A stretch of DNA of 64,000 nucleotides, taken from positions 310,338-374,337 of the forward strand of contig NZ_NSDM01000005.1 in assembly GCF_030852425.1 (NCBI RefSeq), read 5' to 3'. This DNA is from Saccharothrix longispora. Its GTDB lineage: Bacteria > Actinomycetota > Actinomycetes > Mycobacteriales > Pseudonocardiaceae. The first letter of the stretch is position 1, and each line of letters starts with the position of its first letter. Below are positions 11,101-20,380 of the stretch, piece after piece. Under the pieces are notes generated by a model. That model saw only the letters and a list, made by a program, of their open reading frames with translations, was not told the DNA's origin and searched no databases. Position numbers and translations under genes: made by a program.

Positions 11101-13131
11101 GGCGGTCGTGTCCAGGACGCGCAGGTCCGCGCTCGTGGGCGGGTCGACCACCTGGACGGGTTCGCCGCGGTCGGTGGCGAACCGGGTGCGCAGCGACTCG
11201 TGCCGGGCGATCAGGCCGTCCAGCGCGGCCCGGACCAGCTCGTCCGGGGTGTCGCCGGGCACCCGCAGGAACAGCGGCGAGACCCACTCGCGGGCGCGGG
11301 GCTGCATCCGGTCGAGCAGCCACAGCCGGCGCTGCCCCGTGGAGACCGGCAGCGGCCCGGTGCGCGGGATGCGGCGCAGCGCGTCCTCGTCGACCTCCTC
11401 GACCGGGACGACCAGCGCGGCCTGCTCGGCGAGGGTGGTGGCGGAGAGCAGCTTCGGCAGGTCGATCGCCGTGCCGGTGGCCTTGCGCAGCCGGTTGGCG
11501 AGCCGGGTGAACTGGAGCGACGAGCCGCCGAGGCGGAAGAAGTCGTCGTGCACGCCGACCTCGTCCACGCCCAGCAGGTCGCACCACACCCGCTCGACCA
11601 GCCGTTCGGCGGCGGTGCGCGGCGCGACCTTCTCCTCGGTGGCCGCCGGCTCGGGCAGCGCCGACCGGTCCACCTTGCCGCTGGCCAGCAGCGGGAGCCG
11701 GTCGAGTCCGACGAACGCCGACGGCACGTGCGTGGCGGGCAGGCGCTCGGCCAGGTAGGCGCGCAGGTCGCCGACCTCGGCCTGGCCGGTCGCCTCGTGG
11801 TAGGCGACGAGGCGGGTGCCGCCGTCCGGCGTGGCGAACGGCACGACGGCCACCGCGCGCACGCCGGGGTGCGCGGCCAGCGCGGCCTCGACCTCGCCCG
11901 GCTCGATGCGCACGCCGTTGACCTTGACCTGCTGGTCGACGCGCCCGCGGTACTCCAGGTAGCCGTCCTCGCGCCACCGCGCCAGGTCGCCGGTGCGGTA
12001 CAGCCGCGCACCGGCGGGGCCGTGCGGGTCGGGCACGAACGCCTCGGCCGTGCGGCCAGGCAGGTTCAGGTAGCCGCGGGCGACGCCGACGCCGCCCGCG
12101 TACAGCTCGCCGGTCACGCCGATGTCGACCGGGTCGCACCGGTCGTCGGCGATCAGCACGCGCATGCCGGGGATCGGCCGCCCGATCGGCACCGGCCCGG
12201 AGCGCTGCGCGGGGTCGAAGCGGAACGCGGTGACGTCGATGGAGCACTCGGTCGGCCCGTAGGTGTTCCACACCTCGACCCGCTCCGGCGCGGGGAGCAG
12301 CCCGAGGAAGCGCTGCACCAGCTCGGCGTGCAGCGGTTCGCCCGCGCAGGTGAGCAGTCGCAGCGCGCCGGCGCCGTCCCAGCCGTCCTCGGCCACCAGG
12401 GCGCGCAGCACCGACGGCACGACCTGGAGCACCGTGACGTCGTGGCGGACCACGGCGGCGACCATCGCGGCCGGGTCGCGCTCGGCGCCGTGCGGGGCGA
12501 GCACCACGGTGCCGCCGCAGGTCAGCGGGGCGAAGATCTCCCAGCCGGCGGCGTCGAAGGTCATCGCGGTCTTCTGGAGCACCCGGTCCGCCGCGGTCAG
12601 CCGCTGGCCGCGCACGGCCCAGTCGACCCGGTTGGCGATGCCCGCGTGCGTGACGACGACGCCCTTCGGCGTACCGGTGGAGCCCGAGGTGTGCACGACG
12701 TAGGCCGCGCCGTCGCCGTTCGAGTCGACGGCGGGGGCGCCGGCGGCCTCCGGCAGGTCGTGCGGCGAGAGCACCACCAGGTCCGGCACGTCGGGCGCGG
12801 TGGCGCCGGGCGCGGCCAGCAGTTGCCGGACGCCTGCGTTGCGCAGCACGAGGGCGTTGCGCTGCCCGGGGTGGTCGGGGTCGAGCGGCAGGTACGCGCC
12901 GCCGGCCTTCCACACCGCGAGCAGCCCGGCCACGAGGTCGACGCCGCGCGGCAGGCACACGCCGACCACCGACCCGGGCCCGACGCCGGCCGCGCGCAGT
13001 GCGGCGGCCTGGCGCTCGGCGCGGGACTCCAGGTCCGCGTAGCTGTGCGAACGGGGACCGTCGACGACGGCGATCGCCTCGGGCGTGGCAGCGGCCTGTC
13101 GTGCGACGAGCAGGTGGATGTCGAGGGACAT
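8200..13131 (-). CDS. NRPS, A-T-C-A-T (1643 aa)
   Basis: It starts directly with an adenylation domain (HTSGSTGTPKG near residue 151), then a carrier (Ser in GGSSL near 535), a canonical condensation domain (HHIVCDGWS near 722), a second adenylation domain (YTSGSTGRPKG near 1195) and a last carrier (GGNSI near 1580) with a short acidic tail and no thioesterase. By alignment to PheA I read specificity residues DAWQTATID for A1 (no confident substrate) and DLPKVAEVG for A2, close to Asn-type codes. The first adenylation domain lacks its own C domain; NRPS 13223-19156, just upstream, ends in a C domain, so the two may form one split module. The ATG at 13131 has a GGAGGA RBS. Confidence 0.9.
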   Translation of the reverse strand: MSLDIHLLVARQAAATPEAIAVVDGPRSHSYADLESRAERQAAALRAAGVGPGSVVGVCLPRGVDLVAGLLAVWKAGGAYLPLDPDHPGQRNALVLRNAGVRQLLAAPGATAPDVPDLVVLSPHDLPEAAGAPAVDSNGDGAAYVVHTSGSTGTPKGVVVTHAGIANRVDWAVRGQRLTAADRVLQKTAMTFDAAGWEIFAPLTCGGTVVLAPHGAERDPAAMVAAVVRHDVTVLQVVPSVLRALVAEDGWDGAGALRLLTCAGEPLHAELVQRFLGLLPAPERVEVWNTYGPTECSIDVTAFRFDPAQRSGPVPIGRPIPGMRVLIADDRCDPVDIGVTGELYAGGVGVARGYLNLPGRTAEAFVPDPHGPAGARLYRTGDLARWREDGYLEYRGRVDQQVKVNGVRIEPGEVEAALAAHPGVRAVAVVPFATPDGGTRLVAYHEATGQAEVGDLRAYLAERLPATHVPSAFVGLDRLPLLASGKVDRSALPEPAATEEKVAPRTAAERLVERVWCDLLGVDEVGVHDDFFRLGGSSLQFTRLANRLRKATGTAIDLPKLLSATTLAEQAALVVPVEEVDEDALRRIPRTGPLPVSTGQRRLWLLDRMQPRAREWVSPLFLRVPGDTPDELVRAALDGLIARHESLRTRFATDRGEPVQVVDPPTSADLRVLDTTADGLAAVLDGELDRGIDIERGPLVRSVLTANDAAGDRVLVVLMHHIVCDGWSSAVLERDFAELLAAARAGRAPDLPDLPVQYADYAVWQRERAEGPAVEEELRHWRTVLDGASPLVLHTDKARPEVRDGRGSMVPFTVSALVAEALDELGREVGATSFMTLLSGFTTLLARHTGQWDVVIGTPVSGRDRAEVEDVVGFFLNSVVLRCRLDGRSSFRDALAGVRDTCRDALAHQGLPFELLVADLAPERDLSRTPLYQVAFDLHDERLTGSAADPDDLGTLLDLSRTARTDLTLYLRREPDGRYVGGFEYATALFERATVERMAEHFVRLLTAAAADPGARLAEMDFDGVRRPARRPANRVAASFGSVPRLVERQVRAAPDAVALVAGADTATFAELDARANRIAHHLRRRGAGPDAVVAVALDRGIDLMASLLGVWKAGAAYLPVDPNLPQERIGFMLTDADVPVVLTSSSYADRIGCHASGHVVHLDTDAPLIDAEPADAPDRVDDPDLLAYVIYTSGSTGRPKGVQITHGGLANHLRWATNELAMRGRRGGAVFSSVAFDLVVPNLWAPLMAGQPVHLLPSDLDLADLGRLLTDAAPLSFLKLTPGHLQILTDQLSEQWLADLAEVVVVAGEPLPPALAERWRRALGPGHLINEYGPTESSVGTCVFPVDEPVAGDTVPIGQALPGIEVHVLDEALKPLPPGVVGELYVGGAGLARGYLDRPALTADRFVPSPFGPAGARLYRTGDLVRLLPEGDVDFVGRADDQVKVRGYRVELGEITAVLADHPDVKDAVVVTAKGPAESVRLLAYCVAAPDVADLAEALTAHCAARLPDYMVPDGVVVLERMPLNANGKVDKAALPPFEEARTTGFVPPRGPVEERVAEIFTDLLGVGVGGDSHFFRSGGNSILAIRLVAALRSVFEVDLPIRSVFEGPTVAELAAVVEAAILAEVEQMSEEELIARTSPEV

Positions 13132-13222
13132 CGGTGATCCTCCATGCGGACTCGGCTCGGCACGTGCGCGTCGGACGTGCGCGGCACCCGGCGTACCGGT
13201 GGTTCGGGTGTTCACGGGCGGC

Positions 13223-16200
13223 TCAGGCGTAGCCGCCCCATTCGGCCAGCAGCCGTCGCCGGTCGCCGGCCTCGGCCGCGTACAGCTCGCGGACCGGCCG
13301 CTCGGGGTCCGCCGCGAAGCGGTCGAGCACGGTGGTGAAGCGGTCGAACAGCGCACCCGCCGCGGCGTCGTCGAACGCGTCCGGGCGGTGCCCCAGCCAC
13401 AGCTCCAGCCGGTCACCGGGGATGGCAACCATGCGCAGCGGGTAGTGCGTCTCGTCCTCCAACCCGTAGGGACCGGCCCGGAGGTCGCCGAGGGAGTCCG
13501 GCCACACCGAGGGGTCGAGCGGGTAGTTGACGACCATCGTCGTGGTGTCGAACAGGCTCTTGCCGCCGCCGAAACCGGCCTGGCGCTGGATCTCGGCGAG
13601 GGACAGGTGGTGGTGCGGCAGCAGCGCGGCCTGTTCGTCCTGGGTGCGCCGGGCCAGGGCGGCCAGGGACTCGTCGCGGTCGACCCGCACCCGCACCGGC
13701 ACCGTGTTGGTCAGCAGCCCGACCATGTCCCGGACGCCGGGCAGCTCCGGCGGCCGGCCGGAGACCGACGTGCCGAACAGGACGTCGTCGGAGTTCGTCA
13801 GCCGCGACAGCACGTAGCCCCACGCGCACTGCACGACCGTGTTGAGCGTGACGCCGAGCGCGCGGCACCGGTTGGTCAGCGCGTCGGACTCCGGCGCCCC
13901 GAGGGCGCGCCGGATCTGCCGGTGCGGTTCGGGCGTGCCCGCCCGCTCGGCCGGGTGCACGTGGCACGGGCCGGTCACGCCGGCCAGCGCCTCCGCCCAC
14001 GCCGCCCGCGCGCCGGGGACGTCCTGCCGGGCCAGCCACTCCAGGTAGGTGCGGTAGGGCGCGACGGGCGGCAGGTCGGCGTCGAGGTCGCCGTAGAGCG
14101 CGAACAGCTCCTTGAGCACGATGCCGGTGGACCAGCCGTCCCACAGGATGTGGTGCGTGGTCAGCGCCAGCCGGTGCCGGCGCGGGCCGAGGCGGAGCAC
14201 CAGCAGGCGCAGCGCGGGCGGCGCGGCCAGGTCGAACCGGCCGACCCGCTCGCGGGCCGCCAGCTCGGCCGCGCGGGCCTCCTGGTCGGGCACGCCGGTC
14301 AGGTCGTGCCCGGTCCACGGGACCTCGACCCGCGCGGGCACCACCTGCACGGCCGTGCCGTCCTCGTCGTCGTGCACGAACGCGGCGCGGATGTTGTCGT
14401 GCCGGGCCAGGGTGGCCTCCGCCGCCCGGCGCAGCCGCTCCGGGTCCAGGTCGCCCTCCACGTCGACGCGCACCTGGGAGGCGTAGACGTCCAGGCCGCC
14501 CTCGGTGAGCAGGTTGTGGAACAGGAACGCCTCCTGCATCGGCGCGAGCGGCAGGACGTCCACCGCGCCGGGGTAGGCGGCGCAGATCCGGTCGACCCGC
14601 TCCTGGGTCAGGTTCGCCAGCGGCACGTCGGAGGCCAGCAGCGCGCCCGCGCCCGGCGTGGCGGCGTGCGCGACCAGGCCGGCCGTCGCCGCCTCCCACA
14701 GGTCGAGCAGCCCGGTCACGTCGGCCTCGTCGAGCAGGCGCCCGGGCCAGGTCAGCATGAGCGTGGTGCGCGGGCCCGCCGCGGTGTCGTGGGTGATCGC
14801 GTCGGCACCGAGCACGTTCGGCACCGGCATCCGGGGGTCCGCGCCGCCGGCGAAGCTGTCCTCCGCGCCCGTGATGCCCCAGTCGTCCGCGCCGGCCGAC
14901 CGGAACCGGCCGAGGTAGTTGAAGCACAGGCGCGGGGTGGGCAGCGCGGCGAGCGCGTCGCGGGACGCCGGGTCGAGGTGGCGCAGCACGCCGAAGCCGA
15001 TGCCGTTGTCGCGCGGCGCCCGCAGCTGCTCGCGGACCCGCTTGAGCGCGGCGCCCAGCGCCGGGCCGCCCGCGACCGCCTCCGCCCACGGCACCTCGCC
15101 GGGGTCGACGCGGGCGGGGTGGATGGTGGTGAACCAGCCGACCGTGCGGTCCAGGACGACGCCCGGCGCGATCTCCTCGCGCCCGTGGCCCTCCAGCTCG
15201 ACCAGCACGGCGTCCGCGCGGGGCGCGCCGCGCTGCTCGCGCCACCGGGCGTAGGCCAGCGACAGCGAGGTCAGCAGGGCGTCGCCGGCGGTCGCCCGGA
15301 AGCGGGCGGGCACGGTGTCCAGCAGCGCGTCGCCGACGTCCGCCGGCAGGGTGAGCCGGACGGTCCGCGCGGTGGCGAAGGTGTCGACGGCGGGGTCGGG
15401 TTCCGCGGTGTAGGCCGGGTCCGGCGTGGACAGCACGTCCGTCCAGTGCGGCAGCTCGTCGCGGTAGGTCCCCGCCGCCGCGGTGGCGGCCAGCCGCCGC
15501 GCCCACGCGGCCATCGGCGTCGTCACGGCGGGCAGCCCGCCCGGCCGGCCGGCCGCCGCCGTGCCCAGGTCCTGGAGCAGGACCCGCCACGAGACGCCGT
15601 CGACCACGAGGTGGTGCACCACCAGCAGCAGGGTGCCGCGCTCGGCGGGGCCCGCGTCGAACCACACCGCGCGCAGCACCGCGCCCGCCTCGGGCGACAG
15701 GCCGCGCCGCGCTTCGGCGCGCTCCTCCGCGAGGGCCGCGCGCAACCGGTCCGCGTCGAACCCGGCGGCGTCGACCCGGCGCAGCCAGCCGTCCGGCATC
15801 GGCGTGCCGGTCGGGCGCACGTCCAGCACCGGTTCGCCGTCGTCGTCCCGCGCCAGCGCGGTCCGCAGCGCGTCGTGGTGGTCGACCAGCGCCCGCAGCG
15901 CCCGGTCGAGCGCGTCGAGCCGCAGGTCGGCCGGGGTGTGGACGGTGACCGCCTGGTGGAAGCCGTCGATCGGGGCGTGCCCGGCGCGGGCCCAGCGCAT
16001 GATCGGGGTCAGCGGCACCGGTCCGGTCGGCCCGACCTCGGGCGCCGCCTCGGTGTCGAGCACGCGGGCGACCTCGGCGAGACCGGCCGCCGTCGGGTGG
16101 GCGAACACCTCGCGGGCGGTCAGCTCCAGCCCGTGCTGCCGGGCCAGGGACACCAGCTGCAACGCGATGATGCTGTCGCCGCCGCGGTCGAAGAACGACT

Positions 16201-19156
16201 CGTCCGGGCCGATCTCGGCCACGCCGAGCACCTCGCGCAGCAGGTCCCGCACGACCTTCACCGGGCCCGCCGCGTCCGGGGTGGCGGGTGCCGTGACGAC
16301 GTCCTCCGGGCTGGGCAGGCCGCGCCGGTCGAGCTTGCCCGCCGCCGTCAGCGGCAGCGCGTCCAGCAGGACCACGGAGTCCGGCACCATCTGGTTGGGC
16401 AGGAACCGCCGGGCGGCCCGGCGCACCTCGTCGGGCTCCACCGCCGCGCCCTCGGCCGGCACGACGTAGGCCAGCAGCCTCATCCGGCCGTGCGGTCCCT
16501 CGTCCGCGACGACGGCGACGGCGCCGACCCCGTCCAGGCCGGCCAGCACGGTCTCGACCTCGCCGGGCTCGATGCGGGCGCCGCGGATCTTGATCTGGTC
16601 GTCGGCGCGGCCGACGTACTCCAGGTTGCCGTCCTCGCGCCAGCGCACCAGGTCGCCGGTGCGGTACATGCGCTCGCCGGGCAGGCCGTGCGGGCAGGGC
16701 AGGAACCGGTCCGCGGTCAGGCCGGGGCGGCCCAGGTAGCCGCGCGCCAGGCCGGCGCCGGCCACGTACAGCTCCCCCGCCGCGCCGGGCACGGTCGGCC
16801 GCAGCTCGCCGTCCAGCACGTAGACCCGCATGTTGCGCAGCGGGGTGCCGATGTCGGGGCGGCTCGCGCCGGTGAGCGGGGCGCTGCCGGTCGAGCCCAC
16901 GCCCGCCTCGGTCGGGCCGTACATGTTGAGCATCCGGCGGCCTGGTCCCCAGCGCCGGCACAGCCGCTGGTCCACGTCCTCGCCGCCGGTGAGCAGCGTC
17001 TCCAGGTCGGGCAGGTCGGTGTCGGGCACGTTGGCCAGCACGGCGGGCGGCAGCGCCAGGTGAGTGATCCGGTTGTCCCGCAACATCTCCACGAGCCGGT
17101 CGAACGGCAGTTCGGCGGCGGGTGGCGCGAGCACGAGCCGCCCGCCCGCGACGAGCGCGGGCCAGATGTCGGCCACCGAGGCGTCCACGCCCGGCGAGAC
17201 GAGCTGGAGCACGCGCGTGTTCTCGTGCATCCCGTACCGGGGGATGTTGTCGAACACCATGTTGCACAGCGCCGACCGGGGTTCGACGACGCCCTTCGGG
17301 GCGCCGGTCGAGCCGGAGGTGTAGATGACGTAGGCCGGGTTGGCCGGGTGGACCGGTCGGCGGGGCGCGGCGCGGCCGACGGTGGGCCGGGTGTCCTCCA
17401 CGACCAGCACCTCCACCGCGGTGGGCGGCAGCGCGGGCTCGGTCGCGGCGTCGCTGACCACGCAGCGCGCGCCGGCGTCGGCGACCAGGTGGGCGATCCG
17501 CTCGGGCGGGTTCGCGAGGTCGATCGGCAGGAACGCGGCGCCGGCCTTGAGCACGGCCAGCATGGCGACGACCAGGTCAGGCGTGCGTGGCAGCACGAGG
17601 GCGACCACGTCCTCCGGCCCGACCTCGCGCGCGGCCAGCCGGTCGGCCAGCCACTCGGCCCGCTCGTCCAGCTCGCGGTAGGTCAGCTCGGTGGTCCCGT
17701 GGACCACGGCCACCGCGTCGGGGGCGCGTCGCGCGCGCCGCTCCACCAGTTCCGCGATGTCGCCGTCCGGCACGGGGGCGGCGGTGTCGTTGCGGCGCAC
17801 CAGCAGCTCGTGGCGCTCGGCGCGCGACAGCAGGTCGAACGAGTCCACCGGCCGGTCCGGGGCCGCGGTGACGTCCCGTGCGAAGGCGGTGAACCGGTCG
17901 GCGTGCTCCTCGACGCCGCGCCGGCCGTGCAGCCTGGGTTCGGCCTCGAACACCAGCGTGACCGGGCCGTCGTCCTGCCCGTGCACGTTGACGGACAGGT
18001 CGATGGGCGGGCCGGAGGCGAGGTTGCGGGCCCGCGCGGTGGTGCCGGCGAAGGAGAACTCGTCGTCGAACGGCGTGAAGTTGACCAGCGGGCCGAGGAA
18101 GCCGCCCTCGGTGACGTTCACGCCGAGCGCGCGGACCACCTCGTCGTGCCGGAGGCGCTCGTGCGGCAGGCCCTCCGCCAGCGCGGCGGACAGGAGCCCG
18201 ACCACGTCGGTCAGGGTGGCCGTCGGCGCCACGTCGACGCGCAGCGGGACCACCGCCGCCGCCATGCCGACCACCTGCCGCGTCGCGATGCCGCGCCGGC
18301 CGCTGGTGGGCAGGCCGAGCACGACGTCCCGCCGCCCGGTGAGCCGCCCCAGGTAGGAGGCGACGGTGGCGAGCAGCACGACCTGCCAGGTGGCGCCGGT
18401 CAGCTCGGCGACCTCGCGCAGCCGGTCGAGGGCCGCGTCGTCGAGCTCGCGCGCCACGCGCCAGGCGACGAGGTCGGTGTCCGGCCCGGGGCCGCCGATC
18501 GGGGACACCCGCATGGACTCCGGCGCGTCGGCGAACGTGCCGGTCCAGAACTCCAGGTCGGCCGCGTGCGCGGGCGACTCGCGGTAGCGGCGGTCGGCGT
18601 CGACCAGCGCGGTCAGCGACCGCAGCGGGGGCTGTGCCGGGGCCGAGCCGGTCACCAGGGCGGTGTAGCGGTCGGCCAGCGTGCGGTGCAGCAGCCGCAT
18701 CGAGTACGCGTCGGTGACGATGTGGTGCATGCGGCAGTAGAACCGGAACCGCCGCTCGCCCAGGCGGATCAGCGCCGCCGCCGAGACGGGGCCCACGCCG
18801 AGGTCGACCGGCGTGGCGCGCTCGGCCGCCGTCCACTCGTCGGCCCGCCGCTCCGGGTCCGGCTCGTCGGAGAAGTCGAGCACCGGCAGCCCGGGCAGCC
18901 CGTCCTCGGGGACGACGACCTGCACCAGGCCGTCCTCGTCGGCGAACCGCTCGACCCGCAGCGCGTCGGCCTCCGCGCGCACCCGCCGCCACGCGGCCGC
19001 GAACGCGCCGACGTCGAGCGGCCCGGCGAATTCGAGCACCTCGGCGCAATTGAAGACCTGGCCGGTGCCGTCCAATTGGTGCGCGAACCAGACGCCTTTC
19101 TGCGCCGCGGACAGCGGCAGGCGCTGCGCACCGCCCTGCCCGCCCGAGTCACCCAC
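13223..19156 (-). CDS. NRPS, C-A-T-E-C (1977 aa)
   Basis: Domain order: an EntF-like condensation domain ([10 protein letters not shown] near residue 144), an adenylation domain ([11 protein letters not shown] near 614), a carrier (GGDSI near 993), an epimerization domain ([10 protein letters not shown] near 1183, GHGREE, NYLGRF near 1413) and a terminal condensation domain (HHILWDGWS near 1670). It ends in LLAEWGGYA, exactly where a C-to-A linker normally begins. PheA-aligned specificity residues read DAAALGMVG, a mostly hydrophobic pocket; I do not recognise the code. The E domain predicts a D-residue. Start is GTG at 19156 with only a weak RBS. The residue loaded here is one candidate for the chlorinated amino acid (inference). 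Confidence 0.9.
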   Translation of the reverse strand: MGDSGGQGGAQRLPLSAAQKGVWFAHQLDGTGQVFNCAEVLEFAGPLDVGAFAAAWRRVRAEADALRVERFADEDGLVQVVVPEDGLPGLPVLDFSDEPDPERRADEWTAAERATPVDLGVGPVSAAALIRLGERRFRFYCRMHHIVTDAYSMRLLHRTLADRYTALVTGSAPAQPPLRSLTALVDADRRYRESPAHAADLEFWTGTFADAPESMRVSPIGGPGPDTDLVAWRVARELDDAALDRLREVAELTGATWQVVLLATVASYLGRLTGRRDVVLGLPTSGRRGIATRQVVGMAAAVVPLRVDVAPTATLTDVVGLLSAALAEGLPHERLRHDEVVRALGVNVTEGGFLGPLVNFTPFDDEFSFAGTTARARNLASGPPIDLSVNVHGQDDGPVTLVFEAEPRLHGRRGVEEHADRFTAFARDVTAAPDRPVDSFDLLSRAERHELLVRRNDTAAPVPDGDIAELVERRARRAPDAVAVVHGTTELTYRELDERAEWLADRLAAREVGPEDVVALVLPRTPDLVVAMLAVLKAGAAFLPIDLANPPERIAHLVADAGARCVVSDAATEPALPPTAVEVLVVEDTRPTVGRAAPRRPVHPANPAYVIYTSGSTGAPKGVVEPRSALCNMVFDNIPRYGMHENTRVLQLVSPGVDASVADIWPALVAGGRLVLAPPAAELPFDRLVEMLRDNRITHLALPPAVLANVPDTDLPDLETLLTGGEDVDQRLCRRWGPGRRMLNMYGPTEAGVGSTGSAPLTGASRPDIGTPLRNMRVYVLDGELRPTVPGAAGELYVAGAGLARGYLGRPGLTADRFLPCPHGLPGERMYRTGDLVRWREDGNLEYVGRADDQIKIRGARIEPGEVETVLAGLDGVGAVAVVADEGPHGRMRLLAYVVPAEGAAVEPDEVRRAARRFLPNQMVPDSVVLLDALPLTAAGKLDRRGLPSPEDVVTAPATPDAAGPVKVVRDLLREVLGVAEIGPDESFFDRGGDSIIALQLVSLARQHGLELTAREVFAHPTAAGLAEVARVLDTEAAPEVGPTGPVPLTPIMRWARAGHAPIDGFHQAVTVHTPADLRLDALDRALRALVDHHDALRTALARDDDGEPVLDVRPTGTPMPDGWLRRVDAAGFDADRLRAALAEERAEARRGLSPEAGAVLRAVWFDAGPAERGTLLLVVHHLVVDGVSWRVLLQDLGTAAAGRPGGLPAVTTPMAAWARRLAATAAAGTYRDELPHWTDVLSTPDPAYTAEPDPAVDTFATARTVRLTLPADVGDALLDTVPARFRATAGDALLTSLSLAYARWREQRGAPRADAVLVELEGHGREEIAPGVVLDRTVGWFTTIHPARVDPGEVPWAEAVAGGPALGAALKRVREQLRAPRDNGIGFGVLRHLDPASRDALAALPTPRLCFNYLGRFRSAGADDWGITGAEDSFAGGADPRMPVPNVLGADAITHDTAAGPRTTLMLTWPGRLLDEADVTGLLDLWEAATAGLVAHAATPGAGALLASDVPLANLTQERVDRICAAYPGAVDVLPLAPMQEAFLFHNLLTEGGLDVYASQVRVDVEGDLDPERLRRAAEATLARHDNIRAAFVHDDEDGTAVQVVPARVEVPWTGHDLTGVPDQEARAAELAARERVGRFDLAAPPALRLLVLRLGPRRHRLALTTHHILWDGWSTGIVLKELFALYGDLDADLPPVAPYRTYLEWLARQDVPGARAAWAEALAGVTGPCHVHPAERAGTPEPHRQIRRALGAPESDALTNRCRALGVTLNTVVQCAWGYVLSRLTNSDDVLFGTSVSGRPPELPGVRDMVGLLTNTVPVRVRVDRDESLAALARRTQDEQAALLPHHHLSLAEIQRQAGFGGGKSLFDTTTMVVNYPLDPSVWPDSLGDLRAGPYGLEDETHYPLRMVAIPGDRLELWLGHRPDAFDDAAAGALFDRFTTVLDRFAADPERPVRELYAAEAGDRRRLLAEWGGYA

Positions 19157-19258
19157 GGCACGCCGCCCAGGTCAGGGGCACCGTCGAACTCGCAGCACTC
19201 GGACGTCCGCATGGGCTCGTGAACATGCGGACCACGGTGCCGAGCCCGACTACAACTC

Positions 19259-19284
19259 CCCTATACCCCGGGGATATTGGGCCG
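19259..19284. promoter_or_regulatory. Cluster motif copy 3, divergent NRPS/asparaginase promoter region
   Basis: The dyad ATACCCCGGGGATAT (19263-19277) sits between the divergent NRPS (start 19156) and asparaginase-like gene (start 19315). On the minus strand it aligns to the cluster motif at ATAT, the central C/G core and TAT, but it is the most diverged copy. Confidence 0.4.
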
Positions 19285-19314
19285 CTGTAGACCGGCGGCG
19301 ACAATCGGGTACCT

Positions 19315-20334
19315 GTGAATGAAAAAACGAATCGGACGTCGGTCGCCGTCATCGGCTCGGGCGGCACAATCGCGGGCCTCGCGGCGAGCCGGTCGGACTT
19401 CCAGAGCTACCGCGGCGGAGCGCTCACGACGGCCGAGCTGCTCGACTCCCTGGCCGACGAACTGGACGGGGTCGCGCGCACCGAACCGATCGACTTCCGG
19501 GGCGAGGGCGGCGGGTGCCGCACCCTGCGCGACTTCCACGCGCTGTCCACCCTGGTCGACACCCACCTCGCCGCCGACGCCGACGCCGCCGTGGTGCTGT
19601 GCGGCACCCGGCAGCTCGAAGAGGTCGCCTACTGGCTCGACCTCACCGTCCGCAGCCCCAAGCCGGTGGTCGTCACCGGGTCGTTCCGGCCGTGGAACGC
19701 GCTGGGCAGCGACGGGCAGGCCAACCTGCACAACGCCGTCGCGCTGGCCGCGTCCGGCCGCACGACCGGCTTCGGCACGGTGGTGGCGCTCAACGACCGC
19801 GTCCTGTCCGCCCGCGACGCGGCCAAGTCGGACACCCTGCGCCTGGACGCCTTCCGGGGCCGCGAGTGGGGTGCGCTCGGGGTGGTGGACGAGCGGAACA
19901 TCCGCCTGCTCCGCGCCCCGGCCCGCGTGCTGCTGCACGGCCGCCCGGAGTGGGGCACGCCGTTCGACCTGACCCGGATCGACCCGGACCGGCTGCCGCG
20001 CACCGAGATCGCCTACTCCTACACCGACGCGGGCGGCGAGGCCGTGGCCGCGTTCGCCCGCTCCGGGGTCGCCGGCGTGGTGATGGCGGGCGACCCGTCC
20101 GACCGGCAGGCCGGTGCGCTGCGGGAGGCGGTCGGCGCGGGCCTCGTGGTCGTCGCGGCGGGCCGCAACACCACCGGCGCCGTGTACGACCCGGGCGTGC
20201 CCGGGATCATCGCCGCCGAGGACCTCACGCCGCAGAAGGCGCGGCTGCTGCTGACGCTCGGCCTGGCGGTGACCGACGACGTGGACCGGCTGCGGTCGCT
20301 GTTCCGCGAGCACGGCGTGCCCGAGTTCGGCTGA
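19315..20334 (+). CDS. Asparaginase-like protein with a changed catalytic motif
   Basis: The 339-residue protein has the L-asparaginase fold signature: first catalytic Thr in GSGGTIAG at the N-terminus, TGSFRPWNALGSDGQANL in the middle and a late Lys in ARDAAKSDTL. The second signature, normally HGTDTxEE, reads CGTRQLEE, so the catalytic Asp is Arg. Activity on free Asn is therefore doubtful. It is the only + strand gene inside the NRPS block, divergent from NRPS 13223-19156 and convergent with NRPS 20381-26797. Possible roles are hydrolysis or binding of an Asn-like residue or precursor, or self-protection; none is shown by the sequence. It starts at GTG 19315. Confidence 0.75.
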   Translation: MNEKTNRTSVAVIGSGGTIAGLAASRSDFQSYRGGALTTAELLDSLADELDGVARTEPIDFRGEGGGCRTLRDFHALSTLVDTHLAADADAAVVLCGTRQLEEVAYWLDLTVRSPKPVVVTGSFRPWNALGSDGQANLHNAVALAASGRTTGFGTVVALNDRVLSARDAAKSDTLRLDAFRGREWGALGVVDERNIRLLRAPARVLLHGRPEWGTPFDLTRIDPDRLPRTEIAYSYTDAGGEAVAAFARSGVAGVVMAGDPSDRQAGALREAVGAGLVVVAAGRNTTGAVYDPGVPGIIAAEDLTPQKARLLLTLGLAVTDDVDRLRSLFREHGVPEFG

Positions 20335-20343
20335 CCCGACTCC

Positions 20344-20377
20344 GAGGGGGCGGCGACCACGCGGTCGCCGCCCCCTC
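20344..20377. terminator. Bidirectional hairpin between asparaginase-like and NRPS genes
   Basis: Perfect 15-bp arms (20344-20358 and 20363-20377) with an ACGC loop lie between two convergent stop codons. Confidence 0.7.
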
Positions 20378-20380
20378 CCG

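Noticed and set aside
8092..13137. Very long + strand ORF antisense to NRPS 8200-13131 (and similar ones at 13085-19222 and 20594-27115)
   Set aside because: These are GC-rich shadow frames: Arg/Gly/Ala/Val-rich translations without domains, fully antisense to clear NRPS domains.
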